Assembly (NCBI GenBank): GCA_028287885.1
Contig: JAQBOT010000095.1
Coordinates: 1 to 5,713, forward strand
DNA: 5,713 nt
From: Pedobacter sp.
GTDB taxonomy: Bacteria > Bacteroidota > Bacteroidia > Sphingobacteriales > Sphingobacteriaceae
Reading direction: 5' to 3'
Notes under the pieces: model-generated
The model's database searches: none
What the model was told of the DNA's origin: nothing
The model's input: the letters and a program-made list of their open reading frames with translations, nothing else
Part shown: in pieces, positions 1 through 5,406 of the stretch
Position numbering within the stretch: position 1 is the stretch's first letter
How the letters are laid out: every line of letters begins with the position of its first letter
Program-made: the position numbers and the translations under genes

Positions 1-122
1 TTCAGTCATCAACAAATTGGAAAGAAGGCTTGTCTGCACCTGCAATTGGCGGATTTCTGCAGGAAGTTCTGCCTGTAAATGAAGATAAGTTAATGATATA
101 TACCAACTATTTGAATTCATGA
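1..122 (+). CDS. C-terminal end of an unidentified protein (possibly RibD), cut by window start
   Basis: An open frame enters from the left edge (first full codon at base 3) and ends at a TGA at 120-122, giving the last 39 residues of a protein. The visible part contains the strings GLSAPAIGGFLQE and EDKLMIYTN. A Gly-x-x-Ala-Pro stretch followed by an acidic-Asp/Lys-Leu-x-Ile-Tyr ending is reminiscent of the C-terminus of the RibD reductase domain (riboflavin synthesis), and ribD near a YigZ-type gene is, from memory, a recurring neighbourhood in Bacteroidota. That identification is a weak inference from a short tail. Its stop overlaps the start of the next gene in an ATGA tetranucleotide, so the two are probably co-transcribed and translationally coupled. 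That overlap also argues that the frame is genuine, and the other two forward frames close earlier. Confidence 0.55.
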   Translation, partial: QSSTNWKEGLSAPAIGGFLQEVLPVNEDKLMIYTNYLNS

Positions 123-982
123 TCTACATACTCCTTAGTATTCTTTGCAGCGTAACAGTTGGTATATTATTCAAATTAGCTAGAAGATACAAGATCGATA
201 TACCCCAAGCGATCGCATGGAATTACCTATTCGCAATTGGGCTGTGCTTGGTCTTCTTTGATATTAAAGTCCGAGAACTTGAGATTCCGAGTTCCCCGAT
301 TTACATTTACTTGGGAATACTTCTGCCTGGAATATTCCTGATCCTGTCAAGGTCAATTAAGGAGATAGGAATAGCCAAAACAGACATTGCGCAAAGGTTG
401 TCTTTATTAATTCCAATTGTTGCATCCTACTACCTTTTTGCAGAACAGTTTACGATTACAAAGGTGATTGCACTTGTATTCGGGCTTGCTGCGATAGTTA
501 TGATCTTGTTTAAGCCGAGCAAAGTTGCGAGTAGAGGTTCAGTAATTTACCCTGTTTTGGTTTTTGTAGGGTATGGAATCGTTGACGTGCTTTTTAAGAA
601 GGTTGCACTCATGCCCACTATCTCGTATCCAACATCTCTACTGATTGTCTTTCTACTAGCGTTTAGCCTCTCTTTTATCACGATAGTTTATCTGGCCGTT
701 GTGAAGAAGCAGAAGTTTCAAATGATCAATTTCGTTTGTGGAGCTATATTGGGGCTGATTAATTTTTCAAACATCTATTTTTACCTTAAGGCTCATAAGG
801 CATTATCTAAAACGCCCTCAATCGTTTTTGCATCCATGAATTTAGGCGTAATTGTTTTAGGTACGATTGTAGGAGTTTACATATTTAGAGAGAAGTTAAG
901 CCGCTTGAATATCATCGGGGTAATTTTGGCTTTGCTGTCGATAGTGATTTTAACCGTTTCCTCATTCTATGGAATTAGATGA
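119..982 (+). CDS. EamA/DMT-superfamily membrane transporter
   Basis: This 287-residue integral inner-membrane protein consists almost entirely of hydrophobic segments separated by short basic loops. It has two similar halves of roughly five helices each (about residues 1-133 and 142-285), the tandem EamA layout of drug/metabolite transporters, and the length is normal for the family. The second half ends with the typical run of a small-residue helix, a short loop with FREKLSRLN (about 254-262), and a final helix rich in Ile, Leu and Val. The short FREKLS loop before the last helix is a common feature of EamA proteins. The substrate cannot be read from the sequence; family members export amino acids, metabolites or drugs. 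ATG at 119 is the first start after in-frame stops, overlaps the preceding stop, and has no Shine-Dalgarno sequence. The 3' end overlaps the IMPACT-family gene by 14 bases, which suggests coupled translation. Confidence 0.88.
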   Translation: MIYILLSILCSVTVGILFKLARRYKIDIPQAIAWNYLFAIGLCLVFFDIKVRELEIPSSPIYIYLGILLPGIFLILSRSIKEIGIAKTDIAQRLSLLIPIVASYYLFAEQFTITKVIALVFGLAAIVMILFKPSKVASRGSVIYPVLVFVGYGIVDVLFKKVALMPTISYPTSLLIVFLLAFSLSFITIVYLAVVKKQKFQMINFVCGAILGLINFSNIYFYLKAHKALSKTPSIVFASMNLGVIVLGTIVGVYIFREKLSRLNIIGVILALLSIVILTVSSFYGIR

Positions 983-1589
983 TTTTTACGACACCATTGA
1001 CGGAGTTTGTGAAGGAATTTTCAGGGCAAAGGGAAGCCGTTTTTTGGCATATGCATACCCTCTTAATTCAGAAGTCCAAATTAAGGACATTCTTTTACGA
1101 TTGAAGTCTGAACACCCAAAGGCGCGTCATTTCTGTTGGGCCTACCGCCTAAGCCCAGATAAAAGCATGTTTCGCGTAAATGACGACGGAGAACCTTCAG
1201 GCTCTGCCGGAAGACCTATTCTAAATACGATATTGTCTGAGAACCTTACGAATGTACTTGTTGTTGTCGTAAGGTATTTCGGAGGCACTTTGCTAGGCGT
1301 TCCAGGTCTCATCAATGCATACAAATCAGCAACCATTGATGCTTTAAACAACGGTAAAGTTGTGAACAAAACTGTAAACAATCACTATCTCGTTTCATTT
1401 TCTTATGAAGCGACCTCACAGGTTATGAAGATAGTAAAGGACGAGCAATTGAATGTCCTGAGTCAAATATTTGATATTAGGTGTGAACTCGGTTTAGAAA
1501 TTAGGCAAAGTAAAGCAACTGAAATCCTTTTGAAACTTGAGCATATTGAGGGAGTAATCATGCAAATAATGACGGGCAAATACGACTGA
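969..1589 (+). CDS. yigZ: IMPACT (UPF0029) family protein, YigZ-like
   Basis: This 206-residue cytoplasmic protein has the complete UPF0029 signature. KARHFCWAYRL is at about 51-61, NDDGEPSGSAGRPIL at 71-85, and VVRYFGGTLLGVPGL at 100-114. Residues up to about 125 form the IMPACT N-terminal domain. The remainder (about 138-205) fits the small ferredoxin-like C-terminal domain (DUF1949) of bacterial YigZ. The length matches E. coli YigZ. Eukaryotic IMPACT regulates the GCN2 translational stress kinase. The bacterial role is not firmly established, although a link to translation or nucleic-acid binding has been proposed from structure. ATG at 969 lies inside the 3' end of the EamA gene, and an ATG at 979 is out of frame, so the 14-base overlap appears genuine. 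No ribosome-binding site is visible, which fits translation by re-initiation from the upstream gene. Some databases call such proteins putative Xaa-Pro dipeptidases, a legacy label unsupported by these motifs. Confidence 0.95.
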   Translation: MELDDFYDTIDGVCEGIFRAKGSRFLAYAYPLNSEVQIKDILLRLKSEHPKARHFCWAYRLSPDKSMFRVNDDGEPSGSAGRPILNTILSENLTNVLVVVVRYFGGTLLGVPGLINAYKSATIDALNNGKVVNKTVNNHYLVSFSYEATSQVMKIVKDEQLNVLSQIFDIRCELGLEIRQSKATEILLKLEHIEGVIMQIMTGKYD

Positions 1590-1604
1590 CCTCCATTTAA
1601 ATTT

Positions 1605-1612
1605 TACCTTTG
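1605..1612 (+). promoter_or_regulatory. Bacteroidota-type -7 box TACCTTTG upstream of the nucleoside phosphorylase
   Basis: TACCTTTG matches the Bacteroidota housekeeping -7 consensus TAnnTTTG exactly and lies 40 bases before the ATG at 1653, in the 63-base gap after the YigZ-like gene. Transcription would start a few bases downstream, giving a leader of about 35 bases. No convincing TTTG at -33 is present about 20 bases upstream, where the end of the YigZ-like gene lies. The box suggests that the phosphorylase and exporter genes form a unit separate from the genes before them. Confidence 0.5.
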
Positions 1613-1652
1613 CAGCTTCTTACTTTACCTAGTTGTCACAACCATACATTAT

Positions 1653-2522
1653 ATGAATATACTTTCAGAAGCTGACTTGATTATCAATCCAGATGGAAGC
1701 ATTTATCACCTAAACCTGTTACCAGAAGACATCGCGCCTACTGTAATCACAGTTGGGGATCCTGAAAGAGTTTCTGAGGTTAGCAAATACTTTGACCGCA
1801 TCGAACTGAGAAAGGGAAAAAGAGAGTTCATAACGCATACGGGATATTTGAGCAACAAGCGGATCACTGTTATTTCAACGGGGATTGGAACAGACAATAT
1901 TGACATTGTATTGAATGAATTGGATGCATTAGTGAACATTGATTTCAAAACGAGGCTAGTCAAGAGTTCACTTGTTTCGTTGGATATTATACGCATTGGC
2001 ACTTCTGGTTCCATTCAAAAAGACATTCCACTAGGCACGATATTGGCTTCTTCACACGGATTAGGCCTAGATACGTTGATGAAGTACTATTACGAGGAGA
2101 ATAGTATTGAAGACAGGTGTTTACTTAACAAAATAAAAGGTCATATGGCAGAATTCAGCGGTTTGGACCCTTATTTAACTTCTGGAAGTAAGGGCTTGTT
2201 GGAGAGAATCGCTAAAGGCCTGCAGCGAGGAATCACAGTAACATCACCGGGGTTTTACGCACCACAAGGCCGAAAGGTAAGAGCAATCAACAGATTTCCT
2301 CGTCTGATTGAAAAATTAAACACTTTTGAATATGGAGGACTCAGGTTAAGTAATTTGGAGATGGAAACTGCAGGGATCTATGCACTTGCAAAATCTCTAG
2401 GCCACAATGCCCTATCTATTAATGCAATCCTTGCTAACCGTATTTTAATGAAGTTCAGTGACAATCCGGCGCAAATTGTAGATCAGGTAATCCGTCAAAT
2501 ATTGCAGAACATAATTGCTTAA
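1653..2522 (+). CDS. Nucleoside phosphorylase, uridine-phosphorylase-like
   Basis: This 289-residue cytoplasmic enzyme of the PNP/UDP (NP-I) family splits a nucleoside with phosphate into a base and ribose 1-phosphate for pyrimidine or purine salvage. GDPERV (35-40) and Arg57 in KREF supply phosphate contacts, followed by STGIGTDN (75-82). RIGTSGSIQ (114-122) matches the Arg91/Thr94 region of E. coli Udp, and LEMETAG (235-241) carries the Glu-Met-Glu that holds the ribose. SPGFYAPQGR (198-207) aligns with the Udp segment in which Gln166 and Arg168 bind uracil (here Gln205 and Arg207). NR at 262-263 aligns with the Udp VNR segment rather than with the catalytic Asp of purine phosphorylase DeoD. 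Uridine is therefore the favoured substrate, by homology only. About 15 extra N-terminal residues relative to Udp are usual in Bacteroidota homologues and support the ATG at 1653. It has its own promoter box, and the exporter gene follows after 6 bases. Confidence 0.9.
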   Translation: MNILSEADLIINPDGSIYHLNLLPEDIAPTVITVGDPERVSEVSKYFDRIELRKGKREFITHTGYLSNKRITVISTGIGTDNIDIVLNELDALVNIDFKTRLVKSSLVSLDIIRIGTSGSIQKDIPLGTILASSHGLGLDTLMKYYYEENSIEDRCLLNKIKGHMAEFSGLDPYLTSGSKGLLERIAKGLQRGITVTSPGFYAPQGRKVRAINRFPRLIEKLNTFEYGGLRLSNLEMETAGIYALAKSLGHNALSINAILANRILMKFSDNPAQIVDQVIRQILQNIIA

Positions 2523-2528
2523 TTTTCT

Positions 2529-3728
2529 ATGACCAGTAAACAACAATTACAATTAATCTTAATTCTTGGCTCACTCACTGCATTGGGGCCTTTCTCCATA
2601 GACATGTATCTGCCGGCATTTCCCGTAATTGCCAAGGATCTACATACGACCACAGAGAACGTGGCAATATCATTATCTAGTTTTTTCATAGGCATATCTT
2701 TGGGGCAACTTCTGTATGGACCGCTCTTGGACAGATTTGGAAGAAAAAAACCCCTGGTGATCGGGTTAACTATTTATGTTTTGGCATCAATTGGCTGCCT
2801 TTTCGTTTATTCCTTGAATCAACTGATTGTACTCAGGGCAATCCAGGCAGTTGGAAGTTGTGCAGCCGCCGTAGCTTCTGTTGCGATGGTGCGAGACTTT
2901 TTCCCAGTGAAAGACAGTGCAAAGATCTTTTCATTATTGATGTTGGTTGTTGGCGTTTCACCAATGCTTGCTCCGACAGTGGGCAGCTATATAACCGTTC
3001 TCTTTGGCTGGCATGCCATCTTTGTTGCGCTAGTAGCTTTAGGGCTTCTCAACCTCTTCTCTACCATTTTCCTATTACCCGATAAGTTTGTACCAGACGT
3101 CAACATTTCACTTAAACCAGGCCCAATAATAAGAGGTTTTTTAGCTGTGACATTTGAGCCTCAATTTTTTACTTATGCTTTTGTAGGCGCAATATCATTC
3201 GCAGGCTTGTTTGCCTATGTAGCCGGCTCACCAGTTGTGTTTATGGAAGTTTTTAAGGCAAGTACAGAAGCATATGGTTGGATTTTTGCGTTTTTATCTA
3301 TAGGCCTGATAGGTTCGAGTCAGGTAAATAGTCTATTGCTTAGAAAATATAAAAGTGAGCAGATTATTGTTTGGGCTCTAATTTGCCAGGTGGTCTTCAC
3401 TGTGATCTTCTACATTGCACTTTCTCTAAATGTGGTAGGTGTGTTTGAAGCTTTAACGTTCCTGTTCCTCTTCTTAGGCTGTATTGGATTTACCAACCCA
3501 AACACCATTGCCTTGTCGTTAGCTCCTTTCAAGAAAAATGCCGGCACTGCTTCTGCCCTTATGGGTGCACTCCAAATGGGAATGGGTGCATTAGCATCAA
3601 CAGCGTTAAGCTTTTTCCATACCAAATCTGCTGAGCCAATGACGATAGTTATGTTTACGACTTCTTTGATTGCCATGGTTATTCTAATATTTGGAAGACG
3701 GTCCATTAAGATGACCTCGACCCTATAA
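2529..3728 (+). CDS. Bcr/CflA-family multidrug efflux transporter (MFS)
   Basis: This 399-residue inner-membrane protein with about twelve hydrophobic segments belongs to the DHA1 branch of the major facilitator superfamily, which expels drugs in exchange for protons. SIDMYLPAFPVI (23-34) in the first helix is the hallmark of the Bcr/CflA group. Motif A is GPLLDRFGRKK (64-74) between helices 2 and 3. LRAIQAVG (102-109) carries the motif B arginine, and MVRDFF (120-125) follows. GVSPMLAPTVGSYI (142-155) is the antiporter motif C in helix 5. The length is normal and all key motifs are intact. Relatives confer resistance to bicyclomycin, sulfonamides or chloramphenicol, but the substrate here is unknown. 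It starts 6 bases after the phosphorylase stop and is presumably co-transcribed with it, so export of a nucleoside-like compound is conceivable but unsupported by residues. No hairpin terminator follows. Confidence 0.93.
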   Translation: MTSKQQLQLILILGSLTALGPFSIDMYLPAFPVIAKDLHTTTENVAISLSSFFIGISLGQLLYGPLLDRFGRKKPLVIGLTIYVLASIGCLFVYSLNQLIVLRAIQAVGSCAAAVASVAMVRDFFPVKDSAKIFSLLMLVVGVSPMLAPTVGSYITVLFGWHAIFVALVALGLLNLFSTIFLLPDKFVPDVNISLKPGPIIRGFLAVTFEPQFFTYAFVGAISFAGLFAYVAGSPVVFMEVFKASTEAYGWIFAFLSIGLIGSSQVNSLLLRKYKSEQIIVWALICQVVFTVIFYIALSLNVVGVFEALTFLFLFLGCIGFTNPNTIALSLAPFKKNAGTASALMGALQMGMGALASTALSFFHTKSAEPMTIVMFTTSLIAMVILIFGRRSIKMTSTL

Positions 3729-3773
3729 CTTACTTCTACAAAGCAGTTTTTATGAAAATGTAAAGAAACTTAA

Positions 3774-3808
3774 ACAATTGTGCTTTAAAGCTGTTCAAAC
3801 TATAATTC
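3774..3808 (+). promoter_or_regulatory. Candidate promoter with internal palindromes upstream of the small membrane protein gene
   Basis: The 101-base gap before the gene at 3830 contains TTGTGC (3778-3783), then 17 bases, then TATAAT (3801-3806), a layout close to a classical sigma-70 promoter. Read as a Bacteroidota promoter it is TTG about 20 bases before TATAATTC, a two-mismatch fit to TAnnTTTG. Two perfect palindromes overlap the upstream half: ACAATTGT (3774-3781) and GCTTTAAAGC (3782-3791). The second sits between the two boxes, where a repressor could act. The leader would be about 20 bases. The boxes are real in sequence; their function is inferred. Confidence 0.35.
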
Positions 3809-3829
3809 AGAACCTCAACGTAAGATATT

Positions 3830-4150
3830 ATGCTTAACAATTTAAAACACATGGTAGCTTTAACAGCAGGAAAAAAGCTGCTAAATTCTAGTGATTCTTA
3901 CGAGCTAAGCACTGGTAAACGAGTGATATGTATTATAGCAGGCGCATTTATTTTGCGAAAAGGGCTAGTTAATATCACCAAAAAACCTATCATCTCTATT
4001 CAGGAGATTGCTTTAGGCGGACTCCTTTTATATAATGGTGCAACGGGCATTAATAAACTAAGTTCGAAACCAGCAAGTCGGATAGCTAATGTTCGTCTTA
4101 ACCAGATCCAAGGCAATAACCCAAATGCAAGAGTTCCAGAATTCATCTAA
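3830..4150 (+). CDS. Small membrane protein, DUF2892 (YgaP transmembrane)-like
   Basis: This 106-residue protein has a polar N-terminus, two short hydrophobic segments (about 31-49 and 54-74) and a polar, Asn-rich tail ending in VPEFI. The pattern Ser-x-Gly-Lys-Arg-Val, then a Gly-containing helix, Gly-Leu, and later ALGGLLLYNGATG (61-73) resembles DUF2892 inner-membrane domains. Those usually read Glu-Arg-hydrophobic, then GGxLLYRGxTG followed by Cys-Pro. Here the Cys-Pro is absent and NKLSS follows instead, so it is a divergent or degenerate relative. Function is unknown. The start is well placed, because an in-frame TAA at 3821-3823 lies just before ATG 3830; Met8 (3851) is an alternative. 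The gene stands alone after the exporter with its own candidate promoter and converges on the sigma-factor gene. The DUF2892 assignment is from pattern memory only. Confidence 0.72.
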   Translation: MLNNLKHMVALTAGKKLLNSSDSYELSTGKRVICIIAGAFILRKGLVNITKKPIISIQEIALGGLLLYNGATGINKLSSKPASRIANVRLNQIQGNNPNARVPEFI

Positions 4151-4226
4151 AAGCTTTTCCCTTTGGGAGTTGCTGCTACCTTCAATTCCAGATATATAAA
4201 GGAAACTTAGAATGGTTCATAATTCA

Positions 4227-5099
4227 TCAAATCTCTGAATTGTATATACCTAGTTTAGATAAATAAGGTTTACCTCGTCTGCGAAGCTCCTTCAATGCCT
4301 TGTCTTTTATCTGCCTTACTCTTTCTTTACTAAGATTGAAAATGATTGCAATATCTTCAAGTTGTAACGCATAGGGCTCTCCTATCCCTAGATACAAGGT
4401 CATTATTTCGGCTTCACGTTTTGGTAGGGTATTCAGAAGATGTAGAAGATTATCGGTGAGTGAGCCCCGTACCATTTGGTCGTCCGGATCCGGTGAATCG
4501 TTTTTGATAATATCAATTAAACACTTTTCACCATCCACGTTAACCAAAGAATCAAGCGAGACACTCCTTTTAGCATTATTATAATAATCTTTGACTTTCC
4601 ATTCTTCAAGCCCTAAGTATTCTGAGATCTCAGCAGAAGTAGGCGTTCTTTGCAATTCCTGCTCAAGTTTAGATGAGGTCTTGTTCGTCTTCGAAATCCC
4701 ATAAACCTGATTAAATGGAAGTTTAACCGTACGCGTTTGTTCGGTTATTGCCTGCATCACAGATTGTTTTATCCAATATACCGCAAATGAGATGAACCGG
4801 AACCCTTTAGTCTCATCGAACTTTGAAGCTGACTTTATCAGACCGATGTTTCCTTCGTTAATCAAATCTCCAAGGCTTAGGCCTTTGTGCTGGTACTGTT
4901 TAGCTACGGAAACAACAAACCTTAAATTAGATTTCACCAGTTTTTCAATGGCTAACGGATCACCCTGCTTAATTTTAATGCAGAGCTGCACCTCCTCGTC
5001 TATCGTTAACAGCCTGATTCTACTAATATCATTTAGGTACTTATCTAGGGATGCCGAATCGCGCTTAGTAATGCTAGCTGTTATCCTCATTTGCTTCAT
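4227..5099 (-). CDS. RpoD-like sigma-70 factor, probable secondary (group 2) paralogue
   Basis: This 290-residue RNA polymerase sigma factor directs the core enzyme to promoters. It lacks region 1.1, as Bacteroidota primary sigmas do. Region 1.2 is at about 16-47. Regions 2.1-2.2 are at 50-90, including NLRFVVSVAKQYQ (58-70) and LGDLINEGNIGLIK (76-89). Regions 2.3-2.4 are at 94-122. Region 3 starts with RTVKLPFNQ (123-131), and a region 3.2 linker lies around 187-208. Region 4.2 carries the helix-turn-helix LEDIAIIFNLSKERVRQIKDKALKELR segment at 247-273. The start MKQMRITASITKRDS aligns with the MRQLKIT-type start of primary sigmas, so ATG 5099 is preferred over Met4. Differences from the primary factor include FAVYWIKQ (105-112) where the family has YAVWWIRQ, replacing one of the two promoter-melting tryptophans, and a changed C-terminal tail. 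These point to a paralogue with its own regulon. A divergent primary RpoD cannot be excluded from this window alone. Confidence 0.93.
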   Translation of the reverse strand: MKQMRITASITKRDSASLDKYLNDISRIRLLTIDEEVQLCIKIKQGDPLAIEKLVKSNLRFVVSVAKQYQHKGLSLGDLINEGNIGLIKSASKFDETKGFRFISFAVYWIKQSVMQAITEQTRTVKLPFNQVYGISKTNKTSSKLEQELQRTPTSAEISEYLGLEEWKVKDYYNNAKRSVSLDSLVNVDGEKCLIDIIKNDSPDPDDQMVRGSLTDNLLHLLNTLPKREAEIMTLYLGIGEPYALQLEDIAIIFNLSKERVRQIKDKALKELRRRGKPYLSKLGIYNSEI

Positions 5100-5112
5100 A
5101 GGAGTTTTAATA

Positions 5113-5150
5113 ATTTAAGTTTAACTGTAATTTTCACTTTTAACTTAAAT
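5113..5150. repeat. 9-bp interrupted inverted repeat in the sigma-factor leader
   Basis: ATTTAAGTT (5113-5121) and AACTTAAAT (5142-5150) are exact reverse complements separated by 20 bases, and two further pairs can form inside after a mismatch (5123-5124 with 5139-5140). A 7-base direct repeat TTTAACT (5120-5126 and 5139-5145) overlaps it with a 19-base period. The structure ends 13 bases upstream of the sigma start codon. It could be an operator or an mRNA hairpin that influences translation. The arms are A/T-rich, so chance is possible. Confidence 0.4.
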
Positions 5151-5160
5151 AATGCAAATG

Positions 5161-5176
5161 GCCAAATACGTTTGGC
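5161..5176. promoter_or_regulatory. 16-bp dyad GCCAAA-TACG-TTTGGC, candidate operator
   Basis: The arms GCCAAA (5161-5166) and TTTGGC (5171-5176) are perfect reverse complements with a 4-base spacer, centred about 69 bases upstream of the sigma-factor ATG. The arms are GC-richer than the surrounding DNA. The size and spacing are typical of a site for a dimeric helix-turn-helix regulator placed near a promoter. No regulator can be named. Confidence 0.4.
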
Positions 5177-5353
5177 GAAAAGAACTATAAAACCGCCTTT
5201 TCAGTAGCATTATCCACTACCTAAGCTTATTAAATTGTGTTATACCGCGACTATCCAATCCCACGGCGCCCTAATCACAGGAACTCACATAAATAATATT
5301 TAAGCTGATTTAAATAATTATCGTAAAACTATTTATTTTTCGGCTAGGATTAT

Positions 5354-5361
5354 TATATTTG
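5354..5361 (+). promoter_or_regulatory. Bacteroidota-type -7 box TATATTTG upstream of the AsnC/Lrp gene
   Basis: TATATTTG matches TAnnTTTG exactly and lies 45 bases before the ATG at 5407, implying a leader of about 40 bases. A weak -33 candidate TTTA (5332-5335) sits 18 bases upstream, within the tolerated spacing. The palindrome ACAATTGT (5391-5398) falls in the leader, 8 bases before the start codon. Confidence 0.55.
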
Positions 5362-5406
5362 ATTTTAGTATAACTGAAAAATTAACGCTCACAATTGTTT
5401 TAAACT

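Larger units (their letters stand above)
5100..5406. other. Divergent A/T-rich intergenic region between sigma-factor and AsnC/Lrp genes
   Basis: These 307 bases separate two genes transcribed away from each other and must hold both promoters. Near the sigma gene there are two inverted repeats (5113-5150 and 5161-5176). Near the regulator there is a TATATTTG box (5354-5361) and the palindrome ACAATTGT (5391-5398). No strict TAnnTTTG box is seen on the - strand ahead of the sigma gene, so its promoter may be non-canonical. The stretch 5177-5330 shows no recognisable gene, RNA gene or repeat by eye. It is mostly A/T-rich, with a short GC-richer patch around 5245-5270. Confidence 0.6.

Noticed and set aside
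1142..1381. Open frame on the - strand inside the YigZ-like gene.
   Set aside because: It lies opposite the conserved IMPACT signature and has no independent support.
1706..2014. Open frame on the - strand inside the phosphorylase gene.
   Set aside because: It lies opposite the conserved phosphate-binding motifs of the nucleoside phosphorylase and is therefore a shadow.
2858..3085. Cys-rich 75-codon + strand frame inside the exporter gene.
   Set aside because: It is a frame-shifted reading of the exporter around motif C. The exporter frame itself is intact and conserved.
3410..3706. Open frame on the - strand inside the exporter gene.
   Set aside because: It is antisense to membrane helices of the transporter, with no recognisable family.
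4149..4241. Possible bidirectional terminator between the converging genes: AAAAGCTTTT palindrome (4149-4158), TCCC/GGGA mini-stem (4158-4168) and AATTCA/TGAATT stem (4221-4226 with 4236-4241).
   Set aside because: The stems are 4-6 bp, one palindrome has no loop, and none is followed by a T-run on either strand. They do not qualify as intrinsic terminators.
5100..5110. AGGAG-like string next to the sigma-factor start.
   Set aside because: It is on the + strand, whereas the gene is on the - strand and reads CTCCT there, so it is not a Shine-Dalgarno sequence.
4792..5118. Open frame of 108 codons on the + strand opposite the sigma-factor N-terminus.
   Set aside because: It is antisense to a clearly conserved sigma-70 region, and its translation shows no recognisable domain. 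It is a shadow of the real gene.
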